A DNA stretch of 64,000 nt from Bog-756 sp963839925 (lineage in GTDB: Bacteria > Actinomycetota > Acidimicrobiia > Acidimicrobiales > RAAP-2): assembly GCA_963839925.1 (NCBI GenBank), contig CAWIWV010000002.1:310001-374000 (forward strand). Reading direction: 5' to 3'. This document shows, piece after piece, positions 17,262 to 26,492 of the stretch; within the stretch, counting starts at the first letter, position 1, and every line of letters begins with the position of its first letter. A program made the position numbers and the translations under genes. The notes below the pieces were generated by a model. That model made no database searches. It saw only the letters and a list, made by a program, of their open reading frames with translations, and was not told the origin of the DNA.

Positions 17262-18680
17262 TCATCGTGAGCGGACCCTCGTCCCGTCCGGGCCGTCCTC
17301 GACCACCCAACCACCCGACTCCAGCTCGTCGCGCAAGGCGTCGGCCAGGCTCCAGTCCCGGTCGGCTCGCGCCTGGTCCCTCCTCCTCACCAGCTCGGCG
17401 GTTGCAGCATCCATCTCCACGCCCGAACCCGACTCGAGCGGCAACCCGAGCGCTCCACACAGCACGGCGGCGGTGAACGCCAGTCGGTGCGCTCCCTCCG
17501 CGTCACCACCGTCGGCCATCGCGTTGGCCCGTCGAACCAGGTCGAAGATTCCGGCCAACGCGCCGGAGGTGTCGAGGTCGTCATCCATGGACCCCCGGAA
17601 TCTCGCCACCTCGTCGGCGTCGACCAGGTCCGGGTCGAGATCCATCCCGACCGGATCCCCCTCGCTCGGATCGACGACCGGGCCGGCAGCCAAGACGTCT
17701 GGCAGCTCGAAACGACGGGCCATCTCGTCCAGTCGCTGGAGGCCGGATTCGGCGTCGGCCACCGTCTCGGGAGTCACCTCGATGGGCGACCGGTAGTGCG
17801 AACGGAGCACCAGCAGCCGGTAGGCGCGGGCGTCGCTGCGTTCGAGCAGGTCGGAGAGGGAGGTGAAGTTGCCCAGAGACTTGGACATCTTCTGCCCCTC
17901 CATGGTGACCCATCCGTTGTGCATCCAGTGTCGGGCGAACTCCCTTCCCTCGGCCACCGCCTGGGCCCGTTCGTTCTCGTGGTGGGGGAACATGAGGTCC
18001 TGCCCGCCCCCGTGCAGTTCGAAGCCGTCCCCCAGCAGGTCGAGGGACATCACCACACACTCGGTGTGCCACCCCGGCCTCCCCGCCCCCCAGGGCGCAT
18101 CCCAGGAGGGCTCCCCCGGCTTGGCTTTCTTCCAGAGCACGAAGTCGAGTGGGGAACGCTTGTCCTCGTCGGTCTCGACCCGGGCACCGGCACGAAGCGA
18201 TTCGAGCGGCTGTCGGGCGAGGAGGCCGTAGCCGGGAACGTCGGCAACGGACAGGTAGACGCCGTCGTCGGTCTCATAGGCGACACCTCTGGTCACCAGG
18301 TCGGCCACCAGGTCGATCATCCGGTCGACGAATCCGGTGGCGTGGGGCGTCTCGTCGGGACGGAGCACCCCGAGGGCATCGACGATCTGCCACCACCTCG
18401 CCTCGTTGACCGCAGTGAACTCCTCGATCGGCACGCCTGCTGCCGCGGCGCCCACGATGATCTTGTCGTCGATGTCGGTGATGTTGGACACGTAGGTGAC
18501 GTCGAGCCCGGTGAACAGCAGGTATCTGCGGAGGACGTCGAAGACCAGCGCCATCCGACCGTGGCCGAGGTGGGGCTCCCCGTCGACGGTGAGACCGCAG
18601 ACGTAGACCGAGACCCTGCCCGGCTCGCGCAGTCTGAGGGGCGCGATCTCCCCGGTCGCAGTGTCGTGGAGCCGGAGCAC
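17262..18680 (-). CDS. cysS: cysteinyl-tRNA synthetase
   Basis: A class I synthetase of 472 residues. VYVCGLTVDGEPHLGHGR gives zinc ligand Cys28 and the HIGH motif as HLGH (37-40); WHTEC and PHHENE supply the other zinc ligands; KMSKSLGN is the KMSKS loop. The C-terminal DALR-like helical domain is present (RRRDQARADRDWSLADALRD). It charges tRNA-Cys. It is not the mycothiol ligase MshC, which lacks this C-terminal domain. GTG 18680 fits best, placing the start only 21 bases from valS on the other strand. Upstream in-frame sequence is antisense to valS. Confidence 0.92.
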   Translation of the reverse strand: MLRLHDTATGEIAPLRLREPGRVSVYVCGLTVDGEPHLGHGRMALVFDVLRRYLLFTGLDVTYVSNITDIDDKIIVGAAAAGVPIEEFTAVNEARWWQIVDALGVLRPDETPHATGFVDRMIDLVADLVTRGVAYETDDGVYLSVADVPGYGLLARQPLESLRAGARVETDEDKRSPLDFVLWKKAKPGEPSWDAPWGAGRPGWHTECVVMSLDLLGDGFELHGGGQDLMFPHHENERAQAVAEGREFARHWMHNGWVTMEGQKMSKSLGNFTSLSDLLERSDARAYRLLVLRSHYRSPIEVTPETVADAESGLQRLDEMARRFELPDVLAAGPVVDPSEGDPVGMDLDPDLVDADEVARFRGSMDDDLDTSGALAGIFDLVRRANAMADGGDAEGAHRLAFTAAVLCGALGLPLESGSGVEMDAATAELVRRRDQARADRDWSLADALRDELESGGWVVEDGPDGTRVRSR

Positions 18681-18701
18681 GCCGAGTACGGTAACCCGAT
18701 C

Positions 18702-21317
18702 ATGGCGAGCGACGCGAACCGACCGGACGCCCCGACGGGCGCACCTTCGGGGATCCCGGACAAGCCCGGTCTCGAGGGGCTCGAGGCGACCTGGTCGAAG
18801 CGCTGGGACGAGGACCGGACCTACGCCTTCGACCGGAGTGCCACCCGCAGCCAGGTCTTCTCCATCGACACCCCCCCTCCCACCGTGTCCGGCTCGCTCC
18901 ACCTCGGCCACGTCTTCTCGTACACCCACACCGACGCGGTGGCTCGCTTCCACCGGATGCGCGGCCGCGCCGTCTTCTACCCGATGGGATGGGACGACAA
19001 TGGGCTCCCGACCGAGCGACGGGTCCAGAACCACTTCGGGGTGCGGTGCGATCCGAATCTGCCCTTCGATCCCGATTTCTCGCCACCGGCCCAACCGCCG
19101 AAGGATCCGATCGCCATCTCCCGCCCGAACTTCGTGGCCCTGTGCCACCGGCTCACCGCCGAAGACGAGCAGATCTTCGAAAGTCTCTGGCGGACCCTCG
19201 GGCTGTCGGTGGACTGGGCACATACCTACGCCACCATCTCGGAGCAGTCGCAACGGGTCTCCCAGCGTGGCTTCCTCCGCATGGCCCGACGCGGCGAGGC
19301 GGTCCAGCGCACTGCGCCGACGCTTTGGGACGTCGACTTCCAGACCGCGGTTTCCCAGGCCGAGCTCGAAGACCGCGAGCGCCCCGGCGCCTACCACCGG
19401 ATCCGGTTCCCCCGGGTCGGCGCCGACGGGGGTGTGGACATCGAGACCACCCGCCCCGAGCTGCTACCTGCATGCGTGGCGCTGGTCGCCCACCCCGACG
19501 ACGACCGCTACCGGCCGCTCTTCGGCACCGAGGTGCACACCCCACTGTTCGACGTGCGGGTGCCGGTGGTCGCGCACGAGCTGGCCGATCCCGAAAAGGG
19601 GTCGGGGATCGCGATGATCTGCACCTTCGGCGACACCACCGACGTGACCTGGTGGCGCGAGCTCTCGCTTCCCACCCGCACCATCGTCAGTCGAGAAGGG
19701 CGCCTCCTTCCCATCGATTGGGGAACCCCGGGTTGGGAGTCCGACGATCCTGATGCTGCGACCTCCGCCTACGGCGAGCTCGCCGGACGCTCGGTCAAGC
19801 AGGCCCAGACCCGGATCGTCGAACTGTTGACAGAGGCCGGCGCGTTGATCGGTGATCCGACCCCGATCACCCACCCGGTCAAGTTCTACGAACGGGGCGA
19901 ACGGCCCCTCGAGATCGTCTCCTCACGACAGTGGTTCGTCGAAGTGCTCTCCCTGCGGGACCGACTCCTCGCCCGAGGCGACGCGCTGCGCTGGCATCCT
20001 CCGTACATGGCCCATCGCTACCGGGCCTGGGTCGAGGGGCTCAACGCGGACTGGAACATCAGCAGGCAGCGCTTCTTCGGCGTGCCGTTTCCGGTGTGGT
20101 ACCCGGTCGACGAGTCCGGTGAGGTCGTGTTCGACACCCCGATCTTCGCCGACGAGGACCACCTCCCGATCGACCCGTCCACCGACGTCCCCGACGGGTA
20201 CGCAGAGGAGCAGCGTGGGCAGCCCGGCGGGTTCGTCGGAGATCCGGACGTGATGGACACCTGGGCCACCTCCTCGATGACCCCGCAGATCGCTTCGGGT
20301 TGGGAGGACGATCCCGATCTGTTCGGCCGGGTCTTCCCGATGGATCTGCGACCCCAGGCCCACGACATCATCCGGACCTGGTTGTTCTCGACCATCGTCC
20401 GCTCCGAGCTCGAGCACGCGGCCCTGCCCTGGTCCGACGCAGCCATCTCCGGCTGGGTGCTCGACCCCGATCGCAAGAAGATGTCGAAGTCGAAGGGCAA
20501 CGTGGTCACCCCGCTGCCGCTGCTCGAGAAGCACGGAGCCGACGCGGTGCGCTACTGGGCGGCGTGCGGCCGACCCGGAACCGACACCGCGGTCGACGAC
20601 GCGCAGATGAAGGTCGGTCGCCGCCTCGCGATCAAGGTGCTCAACGCGTCGCGCTTCGCGCTCGGTCGTATCGCCGATGAACACGGGACGATCGCCGCCC
20701 CGCCGGTGGACGCGGTGAGTGCTCCGATCGACCGGGCCATGCTCTCGCGTTTGGCGGTCGTGGTGGACGAGGCGACCGAGGCGTTCGAGGGGTACGACTA
20801 CGCCCGGGCGCTCGAGCGGACCGAAGCGTTCTTCTGGACGTTCTGTGACGACTACGTCGAGCTGGTGAAGACCCGCGCCTACGGCGATGCGGCCGACCCC
20901 GGAACCGCCTCGGCGCGTGCCGCGTTGGGAGCCGCGCTGTCGGTCCAGTTGCGCCTGCTCGCGCCGTTCCTCCCCTTCGTGACCGAAGAGGTGTGGTCGT
21001 GGTGGCGGACCGGCTCCATCCACACCGCCAGCTGGCCGACCGTCGAGGAGCTGGGTGCACAGACGGCCGGTGGTGGCGATGACTCGGTGCTCGGTGTGGT
21101 TGCAGACGTGCTCGGAAGGGTGCGACAGGAGAAGTCGATGGCCAAGCGCTCGATGCGCGCTCCGGTCTCGACCCTCACCGTCTCCGACACCCCGTCGCGG
21201 ATCGCGGCCCTCCTCTCGGCCGAGCAGGACCTGCGCGACGCGGGAGGGATCGGAACGCTCATCACCACCGAGGCGGACCAACAAGAGATCGTGGTGGAGT
21301 TGGCCGCCGAAGAGTAA
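18702..21317 (+). CDS. valS: valyl-tRNA synthetase
   Basis: An 871-residue class I synthetase. The HIGH motif is in SGSLHLGHVFSYTHTD (HLGH 67-70), an editing (CP1) domain contains DIETTRPELLPACVALVAHP, and the signature loop is DRKKMSKSKGNVVTP. DWNISRQRFFGVPFPVWY and VMDTWATSS are further conserved blocks. It charges tRNA-Val and hydrolyses mischarged Thr. The C-terminal coiled coil found in E. coli ValS is short or absent. ATG 18702 is the first start downstream of the cysS start, and no separate room for promoters exists between the two genes. Confidence 0.93.
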   Translation: MASDANRPDAPTGAPSGIPDKPGLEGLEATWSKRWDEDRTYAFDRSATRSQVFSIDTPPPTVSGSLHLGHVFSYTHTDAVARFHRMRGRAVFYPMGWDDNGLPTERRVQNHFGVRCDPNLPFDPDFSPPAQPPKDPIAISRPNFVALCHRLTAEDEQIFESLWRTLGLSVDWAHTYATISEQSQRVSQRGFLRMARRGEAVQRTAPTLWDVDFQTAVSQAELEDRERPGAYHRIRFPRVGADGGVDIETTRPELLPACVALVAHPDDDRYRPLFGTEVHTPLFDVRVPVVAHELADPEKGSGIAMICTFGDTTDVTWWRELSLPTRTIVSREGRLLPIDWGTPGWESDDPDAATSAYGELAGRSVKQAQTRIVELLTEAGALIGDPTPITHPVKFYERGERPLEIVSSRQWFVEVLSLRDRLLARGDALRWHPPYMAHRYRAWVEGLNADWNISRQRFFGVPFPVWYPVDESGEVVFDTPIFADEDHLPIDPSTDVPDGYAEEQRGQPGGFVGDPDVMDTWATSSMTPQIASGWEDDPDLFGRVFPMDLRPQAHDIIRTWLFSTIVRSELEHAALPWSDAAISGWVLDPDRKKMSKSKGNVVTPLPLLEKHGADAVRYWAACGRPGTDTAVDDAQMKVGRRLAIKVLNASRFALGRIADEHGTIAAPPVDAVSAPIDRAMLSRLAVVVDEATEAFEGYDYARALERTEAFFWTFCDDYVELVKTRAYGDAADPGTASARAALGAALSVQLRLLAPFLPFVTEEVWSWWRTGSIHTASWPTVEELGAQTAGGGDDSVLGVVADVLGRVRQEKSMAKRSMRAPVSTLTVSDTPSRIAALLSAEQDLRDAGGIGTLITTEADQQEIVVELAAEE

Positions 21318-21327
21318 CTCCGTCGGC

Positions 21328-21350
21328 TCGGGGTCGACAGATGACCCCGA
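21328..21350. terminator. hairpin between convergent valS and livF
   Basis: TCGGGGTC, a seven-base loop, then GACCCCGA make a perfect eight-pair stem. It fills the 37-base gap between two convergent stops and so could terminate from either side. There is no strong T-run, which is common in GC-rich genomes. Confidence 0.65.
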
Positions 21351-21354
21351 CCGG

Positions 21355-22095
21355 TCAGGCCAGGTAGACGCTGAGGGCGGCCTCGGCCATCTCTTGAGGT
21401 GTGCCCTCCTGCTGGATCCGGCCGTGCACCATGATCGCCGCGTGGGTCGCCACGGACAGCGCGGTGGTGACGAACTGCTCGACCAACAGGATGGTCATCC
21501 CCTGGTCGCGCAGACGCCCGACCAGGTCGTAGAGCTCGGCCACGATGAGCGGGGCGAGGCCCATCGACAGCTCGTCGAGCAACAGCACCTTGGGTTGGGT
21601 GACCAGAGCGCGGGAGATCGCGAGCATCTGTTGTTCGCCGCCCGACAGCGTCCCCGCCATCTGCTTCCTGCGTTCTTTGAGGCGCGGGAACGCTGCGAAG
21701 GCGGACTCTTCGACCTCCTTGACGGTGACCCCGCCCCGATAGGTCCAGATGCGGAGGTTCTCTCGCACGGTGAGGTTCGGGAAGATGCCCCGACCTTCGG
21801 GGACCGCGCAGATCCCTTCGCGCGCCAGACGCTCCGGCGGTCGCTTACCGGTGGTCGTCTCTCCGATGGTCACCTGCCCGGCAGTCGGCCGCAGCCGTCC
21901 GCTGATCACCTTGAGCAGTGTCGACTTGCCGGCGCCGTTCGGACCGAGGAGGGCGAACACGCTGCCCGGCGGCACCACCAGGTCGACCCCGTGGATCACC
22001 TCGATGCGTCCGTAGGCCGCGCGTACTCCGCTCAAGACGATGCTGGGCGGCATCGGCCGGGTCACCCCCGGCTGGACAGCGGTCGCCTCTGCCAT
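21355..22095 (-). CDS. livF: branched-chain amino-acid ABC transporter ATPase LivF-type
   Basis: A 246-residue ABC ATPase. Walker A is LLGPNGAGKSTLLK, the signature is GTLSGGEQQMLAI, and Walker B is VLLLDELSMGLAP, with the DELSMGLAP wording typical of LivF. VPEGRGIFPNLTVREN is also a LivF hallmark. It works with LivG on the cytosolic side of the LivHM permease. The start overlaps the livG stop by one base (TGATG). Confidence 0.93.
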   Translation of the reverse strand: MAEATAVQPGVTRPMPPSIVLSGVRAAYGRIEVIHGVDLVVPPGSVFALLGPNGAGKSTLLKVISGRLRPTAGQVTIGETTTGKRPPERLAREGICAVPEGRGIFPNLTVRENLRIWTYRGGVTVKEVEESAFAAFPRLKERRKQMAGTLSGGEQQMLAISRALVTQPKVLLLDELSMGLAPLIVAELYDLVGRLRDQGMTILLVEQFVTTALSVATHAAIMVHGRIQQEGTPQEMAEAALSVYLA

Positions 22096-23060
22096 CAGCT
22101 GGTCTCTCCGGCGTCACTGCCCACCTGCTCGCCGGCACCGGGGGCAGAGGTCGCAGTCGCAGCGACCGTGGAGGGGTCCATACTTCCGAGGTAGGCGCCC
22201 TGGACCCTCGGATCGTTGCGGATCTCGTCCGGGGTCCCCGAGGCGATGATGTCGCCGAAGTCGAGGACGTAGATGTGGTCACAGATCCGCATGACCAACT
22301 CCATGTCATGCTCCACCAGAAGCACAGCCATGCCACTCTTGGCCAAGTTGGTCAACAACTCACCGAGTGCATTCGACTCGGTCTCGTCCAGACCCGAGCC
22401 CGGCTCGTCGAGCAGAAGGAGCGACGGATGGATGGCGAGCGCACGGGCCAGCTCGACCATCCGGGCCAGTCCGGTGGACATGGAGGCCGCGTTCTGCATC
22501 TCCCGCCCGGCGAGGCCCACCTGTTGGAGCAGCTGCTTGCAGGCCTCCACGTCCGAGGTCCCAGAGATCACTGTGTCGGAGGTGTCCGTGGATGCGCCGT
22601 TGTTCCCCCCTTTGGCCCCGGTCACCTTCGCAGGCCGGCGCCAACGCTCGAACCGTCCCGGGCCGTATCGGTTCCACCAGTTGGCGGTCGACTCCAAACC
22701 GACCTGCACGTTCTCGCTCGCGCTGAGCGAACCGAACAGCTCGAGCCGCTGGAAGGTCCGGGCCAGTCCGAGGCGGGCCCGGCGATGCGGGTTCATCTTG
22801 GTGACGTCGGTCCCGAGGAGGTGCACCGTTCCGCCGACCGGCGTCTGCAGGCCGCTGATCACGTTGAACAAGGTGGTCTTGCCGGCGCCGTTCGGTCCGA
22901 TCAGCCCGGTGACCGTCCCCGGTCGCACGGTGAAGTTCACATCGGTGAGCGCATTGACCCCACCGAAACGGACCGAGACGCCCGACACCTCGAGGACGGC
23001 ATCGCCCGCACTGCCGGGCGACCCGACGCTCACCCCAGAGGCGCTGTCAACCGGCGGCAC
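22095..23060 (-). CDS. livG: branched-chain amino-acid ABC transporter ATPase LivG-type
   Basis: About 321 residues, against roughly 255 in usual LivG. VSVRFGGVNALTDVNF, Walker A GPNGAGKTTLFNVIS, signature STGLARMVELARALA and Walker B LLLLDEPGSGLDE identify LivG. The extra length is an insert of about 35 residues after NWWNRYGPGRFERW (rich in Gly, Asn, Thr, Ser) and a C-terminal tail after the domain. GTG 23060 has GGTGG about eight bases upstream and overlaps the permease gene; GTG 23069 and 23072 are alternatives. Confidence 0.9.
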   Translation of the reverse strand: MPPVDSASGVSVGSPGSAGDAVLEVSGVSVRFGGVNALTDVNFTVRPGTVTGLIGPNGAGKTTLFNVISGLQTPVGGTVHLLGTDVTKMNPHRRARLGLARTFQRLELFGSLSASENVQVGLESTANWWNRYGPGRFERWRRPAKVTGAKGGNNGASTDTSDTVISGTSDVEACKQLLQQVGLAGREMQNAASMSTGLARMVELARALAIHPSLLLLDEPGSGLDETESNALGELLTNLAKSGMAVLLVEHDMELVMRICDHIYVLDFGDIIASGTPDEIRNDPRVQGAYLGSMDPSTVAATATSAPGAGEQVGSDAGETS

Positions 23061-24987
23061 GAGTTTCACCACCCAACAGGCCGACCATGGAGGGCCCTTC
23101 GCGTTGACCGGAGTTCGCACCCTCTGCTGCCCGCTTCACCCAAGGGAGACGGTCCTGGAAGATCTCGAGCCCGAGAATGCCACCGGCGGCCCGCCCGATG
23201 AGGATGATCCCCGCACCGGCGAACAGCCCGAGCCCGTTGGTCCACACCTGGTTCAAGACCACGAAGGTCAGGGCGGCCATGAAGGCGCCCGACACAGTGC
23301 GGATGCTCCAGATGGTGACGAAGAGCACGAAGATGATGCCCTCGAAGAAGTCGAAGTTCGAGGTGCCGACCGTCTGTTGCACGGTGCCGTAGAGCGCACC
23401 GGCAAGGCCGGCCAGGCCCGCACCGATCGCGAACACGGTCACTTTGGTGAAACCGATGTTGAGACCCACCGTGGCGAACGCGGCGGGCGAGTCGTTGAGT
23501 GCCACCAGCCTCCGCCCGAACATCGAGCGCCGGATGGCGAGCACCAACCAGGCCGCCAGGACGAAGAATGCGGTGACCAACAAGAACTCGGAGGCATCTC
23601 CGCCGAATGACAGCCCGGGAAGCACGATCCGGCCGATGTTCACCCCGCCAGAACCGTAGATGTTGGTGTCCAGAAAGAACCCGTTGGCGACCGCGTCGGC
23701 AAAGGCGAAGGTCGCAAGCGCGAGATAGAGATCCCGGAGTCGAATGGTCGGCAGCGCCACCAACGCACCGACCGCGGCGCACACCACAGTCGCCGCGACC
23801 AGGCCGAACAGGGACCCGCCGCCGGCGATCTTGCCCATCACGAAGGCGCCGATCCCCATGAAGGAGAACTGACAGAGCGAGATCTGCCCCGAGTAACCGG
23901 TGACCAACACCAGGGACAGGCCGACGATCCCGAGGGTCATCACCACCCCGCCCAGGTCGAGGATCGTCGTCCCCTGGAATTGGTGGTTGTCGAAGATCGC
24001 CGCGACGACTGCTGCAGCCGCGAAGAACACGACGCCGGCGATGATCGACTCCTTGCCCCCCGCAACCCGGGGAGGCCGCAGCGTGGTGAGACGACCGACC
24101 GCACGCAGCCGGACCGACGGCAGGGTGACCAGTGCGATGAACAGGAAGACCATCGGCAACGCCAAGGTGACGTCGGTCTGGAGGTTCTGCGACAGGTGGG
24201 GCACCAGATAGCTCAGGATGTAGTTCTGGGCCAATCCGATCGCGATGGCAGCGGCGAAAGTGATCGGGATGCTCTTGAGCCGGCCGACGATCGCTGCGGC
24301 GTACGCGTTGACCACCAGCAGGGTGAACGACGGGATGAGCAAACCGGTCGTCTGCGTCGGAGCCAGCAACACCCCGGCCAGCGCGGCCATCACGAACCCG
24401 AGGATCCACCCGTACTGGCTCATCCGGTTGGGCGAGGCGCCCGACATGGCCAGCAGCTCGGGGTCGTCGACCACCGCGCGGAGGGCCACCCCGGTCCGGG
24501 TCGAGTAGAAGAGGATCCGCAACAGCACCGCCACCGCGACTGCCACGCCGATGATCAACACCTCTTGGTACTGGATGTTGATGCCGACCAGCCGGAACTG
24601 GCCGTTGACCATGTTGCCGACCAGGTGCTGTGTGCTCGGGCTCCAAAGGACCGTGGCGAGGCCGGTCAGGATGACCAAGAGGCCCAGCGTCACCATCACC
24701 GGCCGCTCGGCCGACGCGCCGTGCAGTCGGCGCATGAGCCCCCGCTCGACCAGCGCCCCGGAGAGCGAGGCGCCGAGGACCACGATCAGCAGGAACGCCA
24801 GCAGGATCGGGACGTGATGATCGGACACCATCTGCCAGTAGCAGAAGGCCGCGATCATCCCGATCGCCCCCTGGGCGAAGTTGAACACCCCAGAGGTCGT
24901 GTAGGTCACGACCAGCCCGGTGGCAGCAATCGCGTACCCGGCGCCGAACATCACCCCGAACACCGTGTACTGCAGGAAGTTGCTCAC
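23047..24987 (-). CDS. fused LivH-LivM permease
   Basis: A 646-residue membrane protein that carries two permease subunits in one chain. Residues 1-290 are LivH-like (VFNFAQGAIGMIAAF, GLLVILTGLA). After a linker, residues 320-620 are LivM-like (GYSGQISLCQFSFMGIGAF, DLYLALATFAFADAV, VALNDSPAAFATVG). About 17 to 18 helices are expected. Separate livH and livM genes are more common; fusions occur in actinobacteria. The substrate may be a branched-chain amino acid, urea, an amide or another small acid. Confidence 0.92.
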   Translation of the reverse strand: MSNFLQYTVFGVMFGAGYAIAATGLVVTYTTSGVFNFAQGAIGMIAAFCYWQMVSDHHVPILLAFLLIVVLGASLSGALVERGLMRRLHGASAERPVMVTLGLLVILTGLATVLWSPSTQHLVGNMVNGQFRLVGINIQYQEVLIIGVAVAVAVLLRILFYSTRTGVALRAVVDDPELLAMSGASPNRMSQYGWILGFVMAALAGVLLAPTQTTGLLIPSFTLLVVNAYAAAIVGRLKSIPITFAAAIAIGLAQNYILSYLVPHLSQNLQTDVTLALPMVFLFIALVTLPSVRLRAVGRLTTLRPPRVAGGKESIIAGVVFFAAAAVVAAIFDNHQFQGTTILDLGGVVMTLGIVGLSLVLVTGYSGQISLCQFSFMGIGAFVMGKIAGGGSLFGLVAATVVCAAVGALVALPTIRLRDLYLALATFAFADAVANGFFLDTNIYGSGGVNIGRIVLPGLSFGGDASEFLLVTAFFVLAAWLVLAIRRSMFGRRLVALNDSPAAFATVGLNIGFTKVTVFAIGAGLAGLAGALYGTVQQTVGTSNFDFFEGIIFVLFVTIWSIRTVSGAFMAALTFVVLNQVWTNGLGLFAGAGIILIGRAAGGILGLEIFQDRLPWVKRAAEGANSGQREGPSMVGLLGGETRAAG

Positions 24988-25046
24988 CGAATCAATCCCG
25001 TTCCACGTTCGACCGCATCAGCCGGCGCTGCGACCCCCGACGCTGC

Positions 25047-26357
25047 TCAGGACGGCGGCGTCACGTAGGAGTAGTCGCACCGGTAGCCGTGGGTCGAGCT
25101 GTTGATCGGCGGATCGTCCTGCCGGGTCCACGCACCGTTGAGCACCTTGCCGACCAGATAGCAGTTGTCCTGGGTCCGTGCCGCAGGATTGCTGGTGGTC
25201 ACGATGTAGCCACCGTTGTACGAGGTCTGTTGCGAGAGGGCCTTCAGAATCGACCCCCGGCTCGGGTTCTTGCCCGCGTTGCGCAACGCCTGGACGAAGA
25301 GTTGAGCCGACGTCCACCCGTAGAGGGTGAACAGGTCGGCGTGGAACCCGGGCGATGCGGTGTTCACCCACTTGAGGAACTGTCCCACCGCAGGGATCGA
25401 GTTCGCATCCCCACCCAGATACAGCGAGGCGTTCTGGTCGAAGTAGGAGCCGTTGACGTTCTGGGGGCCGCCCGCTGCGGGGATGAGCGCGGTCGAGTAG
25501 GTCGCCGCCCCGATCACCACGATCGGGTGGAAGTTCTGCTGGGCCAGGTTCTTCAGCAGCGCCGAGGCGTAGACCTCGGCCAACTGGTCGATGAAGAGCA
25601 CCTGCACCCCGGCGTTCTTCATCGCGATCACGTTCTGGGTGAAGTCGAACTGGGTCTCGGGATAGGTCGGGTCGTAGACGATGTGGTAGCCGACCTTCTC
25701 CATCACGTACTTCTCACCGGCCCAGTCCGCTTCGGGAGCTGGAAGATCACCGACCAGAGTTCCCACATGCTGGAGCGGTTCACTCCCGATCTTCTTCCAG
25801 AAGTACTGGAGCGCCCCCTCCTGCCAGCCGCCACCGAGGGGCACCGCGCTGTAGACGTTGGGGAGCTTGTTGGTCGCCGGGTCGAGCACCTGGCTCACGT
25901 CGGGAACACCCGGGTTCTGTGCCAGCACGGTTCCGCCGTAGCTGTCGAAAGTGGAGAAGTCACCGACCAGGGACGCGTCGGTCTCGATCGCCTGCTGGGT
26001 GCCCTGCTTGTTGCCGGTCCCGGTGTACCCGTCGTCGTAGCTGTCGACGACGATCTTCCGTCCGTTCACTCCGCCCTGGGAGTTGACGTAGTCGGCGTAG
26101 GCCTCGGTGCCGACCAGGGCGCCCTTGAACAATCCGCCGACCGCGAGGGTGGCCACGTTCCCGATCTTGATCTGGCTGGCGGTGATGCCCGTGTGATCGC
26201 TGTAGGCGCTCTGCGGGATGGTCCTGTTGCTCGTCGAGCCACCGCCACTCGAGGTCGTCGTCGTGGTCGAGTTGGTCGAGCTGCACGCCGCAGCGGTGAC
26301 CACCACCATGATCATCGCCAGTGCGGCCAGACGCGTCCTTCGCGATGCAGATTCCAA
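25047..26357 (-). CDS. Liv-type ABC transporter substrate-binding lipoprotein
   Basis: A 436-residue periplasmic-binding-fold lipoprotein. The signal ends with TAAAC (Cys25), then a Ser/Thr/Gly-rich spacer, then GITASQIKIGNVATLAVGG, the entry of the type I binding fold (Peripla_BP_6 type). It delivers ligand to LivHM. It is the first gene of the four-gene operon; the 135 bases upstream must hold the promoter, though no clear consensus was picked out. Ligand identity cannot be read from sequence. Confidence 0.9.
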   Translation of the reverse strand: MESASRRTRLAALAMIMVVVTAAACSSTNSTTTTTSSGGGSTSNRTIPQSAYSDHTGITASQIKIGNVATLAVGGLFKGALVGTEAYADYVNSQGGVNGRKIVVDSYDDGYTGTGNKQGTQQAIETDASLVGDFSTFDSYGGTVLAQNPGVPDVSQVLDPATNKLPNVYSAVPLGGGWQEGALQYFWKKIGSEPLQHVGTLVGDLPAPEADWAGEKYVMEKVGYHIVYDPTYPETQFDFTQNVIAMKNAGVQVLFIDQLAEVYASALLKNLAQQNFHPIVVIGAATYSTALIPAAGGPQNVNGSYFDQNASLYLGGDANSIPAVGQFLKWVNTASPGFHADLFTLYGWTSAQLFVQALRNAGKNPSRGSILKALSQQTSYNGGYIVTTSNPAARTQDNCYLVGKVLNGAWTRQDDPPINSSTHGYRCDYSYVTPPS

Positions 26358-26492
26358 GGCTCCCCCTTGTTCTCGATCAGACCACGTCGGACAGGCTGTT
26401 CTCCCTGGCGACCTGGCGAAAACGTGAATATGTGACTCTACGTCAGAAACTCGACTGAGTGTCTAGCACTCCCGAGGCTGACCGGCCACGGA

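Noticed and set aside
17262..18680. Mycothiol ligase mshC instead of cysS
   Set aside because: The C-terminal tRNA-binding helical domain is present and length matches CysS.
17487..18701. Long plus-strand open frame in front of valS
   Set aside because: It is antisense to cysS and reads as arginine/glycine-rich filler; valS homology begins only at 18702.
19923..21284. A 453-residue minus-strand open frame
   Set aside because: It lies wholly inside valS on the other strand, has no recognisable motif and follows the GC-rich third-position pattern of an antisense frame.
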